Source: Phenylobacterium parvum
GTDB lineage: Bacteria > Pseudomonadota > Alphaproteobacteria > Caulobacterales > Caulobacteraceae
Assembly (NCBI RefSeq): GCF_003150835.1
Contig: NZ_CP029479.1
Coordinates: 496,001 to 560,000 of the forward strand
Direction of reading: 5' to 3'
Length of the DNA: 64,000 nt
How positions within the stretch are numbered: the first letter of the stretch is position 1; every line of letters starts with the position of its first letter. Of this stretch, positions 58,258-64,000 are shown piece by piece. A model generated the notes under the pieces. The model was not told the DNA's origin, searched no databases, and worked only from the letters and a program-made list of their open reading frames with translations. A program made the position numbers and the translations under genes.

Positions 58258-58950
58258 TCATCTCCCTCGCGAGGCCGGCTCACGGGTGTTCTCCAAAGCA
58301 TCGCCTGTCCGCGCCGCAACCGCTGTGGGCGCGGCCTTCTGCCAGTCAGTTGTCCCGTACCAGATCCGCCGGATCGGGTCGTAGCGAGGCTTGCCCGCCC
58401 AACTTCCATGGAGTCGCCGGTGCACCTCCTTGGGAAGCACCTTCAGGAAGGCGTAGTGGTTCCTCCAGTCCTGGACAGAGCGCCCGATCCCGTTCAGCGG
58501 GATGGAATGGTGGATCTCCATCCCGGGGCCCGAGAGGCCCGCCCTCTGAATCTTCTTGGCAGAGGCGCCAGCTGTCACGGAGCCCTTCTTCAGGACGCCG
58601 ATGCCCAGGCGGGCCGCCTTGACGCCCTTCGCGGCGGGACCCAAGGGGGTGAGGTCGGCGATGGCCATGGCCGTATTGAAGGCGGCGCCCCCAAGGTCGC
58701 CCTCCTGCAGGTCCGACGCCGCGTCCCAGGCGGGCCCCACAACCGGGATGAGGGACTCCAGGGCGTTTGGCTCACGGATCCTCGGTATTTCCTCCAGGAT
58801 CCGAGGGGGCGCCTGGACGAGGTCCCGGGAAGGGCCGATGCCGAAGTCTTCAGCGTCTCGGAGCTGGCGGATTCGCGCCATTTCCAGGTCGTAGAGTTCG
58901 CCCTCCGGATCGGGAACATCCCGAGGCAGTCCCTTCGGCATTCTCGCCAT
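58258..58950 (-). CDS. putative polymorphic-toxin-like protein with pre-toxin segment and HNH-like C-terminus
   Basis: The 230-residue protein has a polar N-terminus (1-65) and an Ala/Gly-rich, amphipathic region ending AIADLTPLGPAAKGVKAARL (about 90-115). Such a region often precedes the toxin module in polymorphic toxins. The C-terminus has MEIHHSIPLNGIG and FLKVLPKEVHRRLHGSW, a His-rich arrangement like HNH/EndoVII-type nuclease toxins. GGAG lies 7 nt before the ATG. No signal peptide or trafficking domain is visible. The next gene is DUF1963, a candidate antidote. It could also be a solitary effector fragment or a non-toxic HNH protein; I do not recognise its exact family. Confidence 0.55.
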   Translation of the reverse strand: MARMPKGLPRDVPDPEGELYDLEMARIRQLRDAEDFGIGPSRDLVQAPPRILEEIPRIREPNALESLIPVVGPAWDAASDLQEGDLGGAAFNTAMAIADLTPLGPAAKGVKAARLGIGVLKKGSVTAGASAKKIQRAGLSGPGMEIHHSIPLNGIGRSVQDWRNHYAFLKVLPKEVHRRLHGSWAGKPRYDPIRRIWYGTTDWQKAAPTAVAARTGDALENTREPASRGR

Positions 58951-59119
58951 CTGGCGTCTCCGTCTGAGTGGGTTCCGCCGTTTGGGCCTGGGGGCCTTGG
59001 CGGGGATGTTCCCGATCTCTCACGGAGTCCTCAGGGGGCAAAACAAAACAAGAACAAATCCGCCTGCACGAACGCTATCCCGCCGGGGCGCGCGGGAAAG
59101 GACCTGATGTGAAGGGAAA

Positions 59120-59196
59120 TGGTCGGAGTGGCAGGATTTGAACCTGCGACCCCCGCGTCCCGAACGCGGTGCTCTACCAGACTGAGCCACACTCCG
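59120..59196 (-). tRNA. tRNA-Pro (CGG)
   Basis: A full cloverleaf on the minus strand: acceptor CGGAGTG/CACTCCG, D-arm, anticodon stem CCGCG/CGCGG with loop TTCGGGA (anticodon CGG, G37), T-arm with TTCAAATC, discriminator A73 and an encoded CCA. The first pair is C1-G72, the bacterial proline type. It lies 170 bp upstream of the putative toxin gene. Confidence 0.97.
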
Positions 59197-59319
59197 ACTT
59201 GGGAGCCGGCTTATAGAGGACAGGTCGCCGGGCCGCAAGCGAGGCGGGGGCGTTGCATCCCGGCCGGCCTTGGGCTATTCGGACGCCCTCGCGCGCACCT
59301 CCTGCGTCGCCGTTCCTGC

Positions 59320-59393
59320 TGGGGAATGGTGTAATGGTAACACAGCGGTTTTTGGTACCGTCATTCTAGGTTCGAGTCCTAGTTCCCCAGCCA
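59320..59393 (+). tRNA. tRNA-Gln (TTG)
   Basis: A full cloverleaf on the plus strand: acceptor TGGGGAA/TTCCCCA, anticodon stem GCGGT/ACCGT with loop TTTTGGT (anticodon TTG), T-arm TTCGAGTC, discriminator G73 and encoded CCA (59391-59393). U1-A72 is the usual glutamine acceptor pair. It is 124 bp from, and divergent to, tRNA-Pro. Confidence 0.97.
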
Positions 59394-59471
59394 CTTCCTT
59401 CCCCCAAGTGCTCGCCCTCCAGCCCCGGGCCTCGCCGTCAGGCGGGGCCGTGCGGAGACTGTCCGGCAGGA

Positions 59472-61646
59472 TCATGGCCGGGGCGCGGCTCGGTCCACGG
59501 CCCAGAGGGCGAAGGCGTATTCCAGCGCCGTTTCCTTGAGGTCATCGAAGCGGCCGGAGGCGCCGGCGTGGCCGGCCTCCATGTTCATCTTGAGCAGGAC
59601 GGGGCGGTCGCTCGTGGACGCCGGGCGCAGGCGCGCCACCCACTTGGCCGGCTCCCAGTAGGTCACCCTGGGGTCCGACAGGCCCCCTGTCGCCAGTATG
59701 GCCGGATAGGGCCGGGCCGCGATGTTGTCGTAGGGGCTGTAGGCGGCGATCTGGTCGTAGGCCGCCCGGTCGGTCAGGGGGTTCCCCCATTCCGGCCATT
59801 CGGGGGGCGTCAGGGGCAGGGAGGCGTCGCTCATGGTGTTCAGGGCGTCGACGAAGGGGACGGCGGCGACGATCCCGGCGAAGAGGTCCGGCCGCAGGTT
59901 GGCGACGGCGCCCATCAGGAGCCCGCCCGCCGACCCGCCATAGCCCACCGTACTGGCCGGCGCGCCGTAGCCCTGGCGGTGGAGGTGCTCGGCGCAGGCG
60001 ATGAAGTCCGTGAAGGTGTTCATCTTGCGCTCACGGCGCCCGTCGAGGAACCAGCCCCACCCCTTTTCCGAGCCTCCGCGCACGCAGGCCCGAGCCCAGA
60101 TCCAGCCCCGGTCCACCAGGCTGAGGGCGCGGATGGAGAAACTGGCCTCCTGGCTGATGCCGTAGCTGCCGTAGCCGTAAAGGAAGAGGGGCGCCGAGCC
60201 GTCGAGCTTCTGGCCCTTCCGCATCAGGACAAAGATGGGAACCTCGGTCCCGTCGGCGGCGCGGGCGTTCAGCCGGCGTGTCTCGTAGCGGGAGGGATCG
60301 TGGCCTGAGGGGATGTCCTGGGTCTTCACCACGGTCCGGGTGCGGGCCGCCATGTCGTAGTCCACCCAGCTGCGGGGGGTGGTCATGGAGTTGTAGACAA
60401 GGCGCAGGACGTCGGTGTCGTACTCGAGCCCCGGATCGAGATCGAGGGCGAAGGCCGGCTCGTCGAAGGCGACGGCGTGCTCCTCGCCCTGGGCGTTGCG
60501 GATGACGATCCGGTTGAGGGCGTCGGCCTTCTCAAGCCGCACCAGCCAGCGCTTGAAGGCCAGGACGCCCTCGATCAGAACCCCGGGCCGGTGGGGGACC
60601 ATCTCGCGCCAGGCGGCGCGGCCGGGCGTCGCCTGCGGGGCGGTCACCAGCTTGAAGTCGACAGCCCCGTCCGCATTGGTGCGGATGACGAAGCGGTCGT
60701 TCCAGTGCTCGAGGTCGTAGAGCACCCCCTCCCGCCGCGGCTCAAGGGGAACCGGCGCGGCGGTGGGCTGGTCTGCCGGGATCAGCAGGACCTCACTGGT
60801 CTCCTGGTTGCCGCAGGAAATCAGGATGAAGCGATCGGAGGCGCTGCGGCGGACCCCGATGAAGAAGCCCTCGTCGCGCTCCGTGTAGACGAGGACATCG
60901 TCCGCGGCGGTCCCGCGCACCGGACGGCGATAGATCCGCGCCGGCCGGCCGTTGTCGTCGCGCCAGGTCCAGAACAGCCAGGCGCTGTCAGGGGAGAAGG
61001 TGAAGTCGCCGGTCGAACTCTCCACCGGGGAGGGAAGGATCTTGCCGGTCGCCAGGTCGCGGATACGGATGCGGTAGACCTCCGAGCCCTGCTCGTCGAC
61101 CGCCCAGGCGTAGAGGCGATGGTCGGGCGAATGGCCCGCCGCCCCGACGCTGTAGAAGGCCTTGCCCTTCGCCTCGGCCTCCTCGTCCAGGAGGATCTCC
61201 TCCGCCCCGCCGGCCCGGGGGCGGCGGACATGCAGGGGGTGCTGGGCGCCGGCGGCGTAGCGGGTGGCGTAGGCAAAGGGACCGTCGGGCTCGGGCGCCG
61301 AGGCGTCGTCCTCGCGGATCCGGCCCTTCATCTCCTGGAACAGAGTCTCCTGGAGCGGCTCTGTCGGCGCCAGGACCGCCCGCATGTAGGCGTTCTCGGC
61401 CTCCAGGTGCTGGCGGATTTCCGCCTTGAGGACGGAAGGATCGCGCAGGACCTTCTGCCAGTCCGGATCCTTCATCCAGGCGTACTCATCCGTCCGGGTC
61501 CGGCCCAGCTGGGTGATCGTGACCGGGTCGCGGCGGGCGACAGGGGGCGCTGGGGAGGTCATCGGACGTTTGCTCCTTGGCGCCGCCGCCGTGGGGGTGG
61601 CGAAGGGCAGGGCGGCGGCCCCGGCAAGCCAGTCTCTGCGGTTCAT
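59472..61646 (-). CDS. ptrB: oligopeptidase B (S9 prolyl oligopeptidase family)
   Basis: The 724-residue serine peptidase cleaves small peptides after basic residues. The N-terminus NRRDWLAGAAALPFA is a Tat-type signal, so the enzyme is likely exported. The seven-bladed propeller (about residues 80-430) is followed by the alpha/beta-hydrolase domain. The nucleophile serine is in GYGGSAGGLLMGA (about residue 570), the Asp in GLSDPRVTYWEP and the His in EAGHAGASGR. The C-terminal set EAGHAGASGRF is diagnostic of oligopeptidase B. The ATG at 61646 begins the signal; a 130-residue upstream extension in the same frame is a shadow of the MaoC gene. It lies 59 bp after that gene. Confidence 0.93.
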   Translation of the reverse strand: MNRRDWLAGAAALPFATPTAAAPRSKRPMTSPAPPVARRDPVTITQLGRTRTDEYAWMKDPDWQKVLRDPSVLKAEIRQHLEAENAYMRAVLAPTEPLQETLFQEMKGRIREDDASAPEPDGPFAYATRYAAGAQHPLHVRRPRAGGAEEILLDEEAEAKGKAFYSVGAAGHSPDHRLYAWAVDEQGSEVYRIRIRDLATGKILPSPVESSTGDFTFSPDSAWLFWTWRDDNGRPARIYRRPVRGTAADDVLVYTERDEGFFIGVRRSASDRFILISCGNQETSEVLLIPADQPTAAPVPLEPRREGVLYDLEHWNDRFVIRTNADGAVDFKLVTAPQATPGRAAWREMVPHRPGVLIEGVLAFKRWLVRLEKADALNRIVIRNAQGEEHAVAFDEPAFALDLDPGLEYDTDVLRLVYNSMTTPRSWVDYDMAARTRTVVKTQDIPSGHDPSRYETRRLNARAADGTEVPIFVLMRKGQKLDGSAPLFLYGYGSYGISQEASFSIRALSLVDRGWIWARACVRGGSEKGWGWFLDGRRERKMNTFTDFIACAEHLHRQGYGAPASTVGYGGSAGGLLMGAVANLRPDLFAGIVAAVPFVDALNTMSDASLPLTPPEWPEWGNPLTDRAAYDQIAAYSPYDNIAARPYPAILATGGLSDPRVTYWEPAKWVARLRPASTSDRPVLLKMNMEAGHAGASGRFDDLKETALEYAFALWAVDRAAPRP

Positions 61647-61705
61647 GGCGCCTTTCCAGCGCGTGAGGGGTCCGGGGCGGCGCGGGGCCGCCCCGGGGAC
61701 CGGCC

Positions 61706-62155
61706 TCAGCCGGCGTAGAGGATCGACATGGTCTCGGCCACGCAGGCGGGCTTGGACTCGCCCTCGATCTCGATCGTGCACTCGTTGCGGATCTGCACGC
61801 CGCCGGCCTTGGCCTCGACGCCGATCAGCTTCTGGCGCATGCGCACGCGCTTGCCGACGCGGACCATGTTGATGAAGCGGACCTTGTCGGAGCCGTAGTT
61901 GATGCCGCGGCTGACGCCCTTCACGGGCAGCATGCCGGCGCCGAGGAAGGGGATGAGCGACAGGGTCAGGTAGCCGTGGGCGATGGGGCCGCCCATCTCG
62001 CGGGTGGCGCGCTCGACGTCCACGTGGATCCACTGGTGGTCGCCGGTGGCCTCTGCGAACTGGTTGACCCGCTCCTGGCTGATTTCCACCCAGTCCGAGA
62101 CGCCGACTTCCTGGCCGACGAGACCGGGCAGGTCCTTGATTTCCACGGGGTTCAT
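61706..62155 (-). CDS. MaoC family dehydratase
   Basis: The 149-residue single hot-dog protein is an (R)-specific enoyl-CoA hydratase-like enzyme. The hydratase motif is present: FAEATGDHQWIHVDVERA with catalytic Asp/His (about residues 43 and 48), and GGPIAHGYLTLSLIP. It hydrates trans-2-enoyl-CoA, for PHA precursor supply or beta-oxidation. The ATG at 62155 gives MNPVEIKDLPGLVG. The gene is divergent from proS with 125 bp between the starts and is upstream of ptrB on the same strand. The substrate chain length cannot be read from sequence. Confidence 0.9.
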   Translation of the reverse strand: MNPVEIKDLPGLVGQEVGVSDWVEISQERVNQFAEATGDHQWIHVDVERATREMGGPIAHGYLTLSLIPFLGAGMLPVKGVSRGINYGSDKVRFINMVRVGKRVRMRQKLIGVEAKAGGVQIRNECTIEIEGESKPACVAETMSILYAG

Positions 62156-62280
62156 GTCGCGCTCCCTCAAAATTGTTGCAATCGCGCCGCTAGCGATAGC
62201 ATCCGCCGGCGACCGTGCAAGCGGGCTTTGCCCGGAGGGCGGGTCCGCCTTAAGGAAGGACGCCCTGCAGGAGCCTCCCG

Positions 62281-63840
62281 ATGCAACGCGCGCTCAGCGT
62301 CAGCCGCATGACCGGCAATTCGTCCACCTTCCCCGACTGGTACCAGGCCATCGTCCGCGAAGCTGAGCTGGCCGAGGTCTCGCCGACCCGCGGAGCCATG
62401 ATCATCAGGCCGTGGGGCTATGGCGTCTGGGAGCGGATCCAGCAGACCCTGGACCGGCGGATCAAGGAAACCGGCCACGAGAACTGCTACTTCCCCCTCT
62501 TCATCCCTCTCTCCTTCTTCGCCAAGGAGGCCGAGCACGTCGAGGGCTTCGCCAAGGAGATGGCGGTGGTTACCCACCACCGTCTCAAGCAGGTGGACGG
62601 CAAGCTGGCGCCCGACCCCGACGCCCGCCTGGAAGAGCCCCTGATCGTCCGGCCGACCTCCGAGACCATCATCGGCGACGCCTTCTCGCGCTGGATCAAG
62701 AGCCACCGGGACCTGCCCGTCCTTATCAACCAGTGGGCCAATGTCGTGCGCTGGGAGATGCGCACGCGCCTGTTCCTGCGCACCTCGGAATTCCTCTGGC
62801 AGGAGGGCCACACCGCCCACGCCACCGCCGAAGAGGGCAGGGAAGAGACCCTGAAGATGCTGGAGGTCTACCGCGAGTTTTCGGAGACCGTCCTGGCCAT
62901 GCCCGTGGTCGCCGGCGAGAAGCCCGAGAACGAGCGTTTCCCCGGCGCCGACAAGACCTATTCCATCGAGGCCATGATGCAGGACGGCAAGGCCCTGCAG
63001 GCCGGGACCTCGCACGACCTGGGCACCCACTTCGCCGAGGCCCAGAACATCCGCTTCCAGAATTCGGCGGGCGAGCTGGTTCACTGCCACACGACCAGCT
63101 GGGGGGTTTCCACCCGGCTGATCGGCGGGGTGATCATGACCCACGGCGACGACGACGGCCTGCGCCTGCCCCCGGCCATCGCCCCCCGCCAGGTGGTGAT
63201 CGTGCCCATGCTGAGGGACAAGCCCGAGGACGCCGAGGTCCTGGCGGCGGGCGAGGCCCTGGTGAAGGTCATGGGGCAGGTGATCGCCCTGGGCGAGCCC
63301 GTCCGAGCCCTCCTCGACGTCAAGGCGCAAAAATCTGCCGAGAAGCGCTGGAACTGGGTGCGCCGCGGCGCGCCGGTGATCATCGAGCTGGGCCCCCGCG
63401 ACGTGGCCGGCGGGACCATCAGCTTCATGCGCCGGGACCGGCTGCGCGACGGCGACAAGGTGACCAGCCAGTCCATGAGCCGCGCGGACTTTCTCGCTGG
63501 GCTCCCGGCCCTGCTCGCCGAGATCCAGCAGGGGCTCTACGACGAGGCCAAGGCCAGGCTGGACGCCAACATCCGCACGGACATCGCCAGCTTCGACGAG
63601 ATGGCCGCCTACTTCGGGGCCGCCGCCGCTGATGACGAGGACGCGACCGCCTTCCGCGGCTGGGTCCGCGCGCCCTGGGCCCGGCCGACCGGCGAGGAGC
63701 TTGAGGCCATAGAGCAGAAGCTGAAGGCCCTGCGCCTGACCCTGCGCAACGCCCCAATGGACCAGCCTGCGACCTTCGGGCCCTGCCTGTTCACGGGGCG
63801 GCCAGGGGTCGAGGAGATCCTGATCGGGCGGGCTTACTAG
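62281..63840 (+). CDS. proS: prolyl-tRNA synthetase, archaeal/eukaryotic (type 3) form
   Basis: The 519-residue class II synthetase charges tRNA-Pro. It starts with TFPDWYQAIVREAELAE and has RPTSETIIG (motif 2 region), HTAHATAEEG, AGTSHDLGTHFAEAQNIRFQ and HGDDDGLRLPPAIAPRQVVI. It lacks the roughly 180-residue editing insertion of bacterial ProRS. The last residue is Tyr (GRAY), a hallmark of the archaeal/eukaryotic-like type 3 enzyme, which ends with a zinc-binding-derived domain. AGGAG lies upstream of ATG 62281. Most relatives use the bacterial form, so this is an acquired or replacing gene; whether another proS exists cannot be seen. Confidence 0.92.
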   Translation: MQRALSVSRMTGNSSTFPDWYQAIVREAELAEVSPTRGAMIIRPWGYGVWERIQQTLDRRIKETGHENCYFPLFIPLSFFAKEAEHVEGFAKEMAVVTHHRLKQVDGKLAPDPDARLEEPLIVRPTSETIIGDAFSRWIKSHRDLPVLINQWANVVRWEMRTRLFLRTSEFLWQEGHTAHATAEEGREETLKMLEVYREFSETVLAMPVVAGEKPENERFPGADKTYSIEAMMQDGKALQAGTSHDLGTHFAEAQNIRFQNSAGELVHCHTTSWGVSTRLIGGVIMTHGDDDGLRLPPAIAPRQVVIVPMLRDKPEDAEVLAAGEALVKVMGQVIALGEPVRALLDVKAQKSAEKRWNWVRRGAPVIIELGPRDVAGGTISFMRRDRLRDGDKVTSQSMSRADFLAGLPALLAEIQQGLYDEAKARLDANIRTDIASFDEMAAYFGAAAADDEDATAFRGWVRAPWARPTGEELEAIEQKLKALRLTLRNAPMDQPATFGPCLFTGRPGVEEILIGRAY

Positions 63841-63860
63841 GGGCGAGTCGGCGGCTCAGC

Positions 63861-63970
63861 TGACCCCCTCCGCCGCGCTGCGCGGTCCACCTCCCCCTTG
63901 GGGGGAGGAATTAGAAAGCCATTGCTCCCCCAAGGGGGAGCTCCCGGCGAAGCCGGGTGAGGGGGTCAAC
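63861..63970. repeat. dispersed intergenic palindromic element (copy 4)
   Basis: An inverted pair 20 bp after the proS stop. The right-type half comes first (TGACCCCCTCCGCC to CCTCCCCCTTGGGGGGAGG). Then the left-type half in reverse (GCTCCCCCAAGGGGGAGC, GGCGAAGCCGGGTGAGGGGGTCAAC) ends at 63970. It is thus the mirror orientation of copy 1 at 942. Confidence 0.75.
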
Positions 63971-63980
63971 GGCAGCTCAG

Positions 63981-64000
63981 CTGACCCCCTCCGGCCCGCA
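63981..64000. repeat. dispersed intergenic palindromic element (copy 5, cut by window end)
   Basis: CTGACCCCCTCCGGCCCGCA at the right edge equals the reverse complement of the outer part of the right half of copy 1 (1033-1052). It starts another element that runs out of the window. Confidence 0.6.

Noticed and set aside
57241..59196. Genomic island integrated at tRNA-Pro carrying the toxin pair
   Set aside because: I looked for a second copy of the tRNA 3' end near 57.2-57.4 kb and for an integrase and found neither, so only proximity remains.
59472..62033. Oligopeptidase B extended to 853 residues
   Set aside because: The added N-terminus is the wrong-frame shadow of the MaoC gene; the Tat-signal start at 61646 fits the family.

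Overview
The window looks like chromosomal DNA from an alphaproteobacterium of the Caulobacterales (Caulobacter/Phenylobacterium-like). It is uniformly GC-rich. It carries a full-length CcrM (GANTC) methyltransferase whose upstream DNA holds a CtrA-type box and two GANTC sites. The ATP synthase Fo operon has the alphaproteobacterial atpI-B-E-b'-b layout, glycine dehydrogenase is split into two subunits, and a short dispersed palindromic repeat recurs between genes. No phage, insertion sequence or CRISPR array was seen. Most genes are housekeeping and tightly packed, with many ATGA/GTGA/TGATG overlaps. All recognitions are from reading the sequence; no database was searched.

Layout. 0-5 kb: tail of a nitronate monooxygenase-like gene, an SDR oxidoreductase, a DUF418 membrane protein, a secreted YbjN-like protein, an SPFH/NfeD pair and a MarR regulator. 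5-7.5 kb: ispH-thrB-rnhA on the minus strand. 7.6-14.8 kb: a secreted protein and argS, then a tandem glycine riboswitch in front of gcvT-gcvH-gcvPA-gcvPB. 15-18.4 kb: a small PGPGW-like membrane protein and the Fo operon. 18.5-28.8 kb: a DNA-maintenance neighbourhood (smc, a DsbA-like lipoprotein, dciA-like DUF721, mutY, an MFS transporter, ccrM, rnhB, tag), then ygfZ and a family 9 glycosyltransferase.

30-44 kb holds the most striking locus. It is a two-partner secretion system: a 4110-residue TpsA exoprotein with about 34 YDG-type repeats, followed immediately by its ShlB/FhaC-like outer-membrane transporter. A CtrA-like box lies upstream. The last 13 repeats keep an exact 276-bp period, which suggests recent expansion. 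Next come a Coq4-like protein, an acyl-CoA synthetase, a 44-residue membrane peptide, a metallo-beta-lactamase-fold hydrolase with a DUF442 phosphatase, and an OppB/OppC permease pair without partners.

51-57 kb: a TonB-dependent receptor with a TTG start and a leader hairpin, a strong terminator, a TPR-aspartyl hydroxylase, and sppA. 57.3-59 kb: a probable toxin-immunity pair (pre-toxin/HNH-like protein followed by a DUF1963 protein) beside tRNA-Pro(CGG). 59-64 kb: tRNA-Gln(TTG), oligopeptidase B, a MaoC hydratase and an archaeal/eukaryote-type prolyl-tRNA synthetase.

The best candidates for something new are the DUF1963/HNH-like pair and the giant, possibly CtrA-controlled YDG-repeat TPS adhesin.
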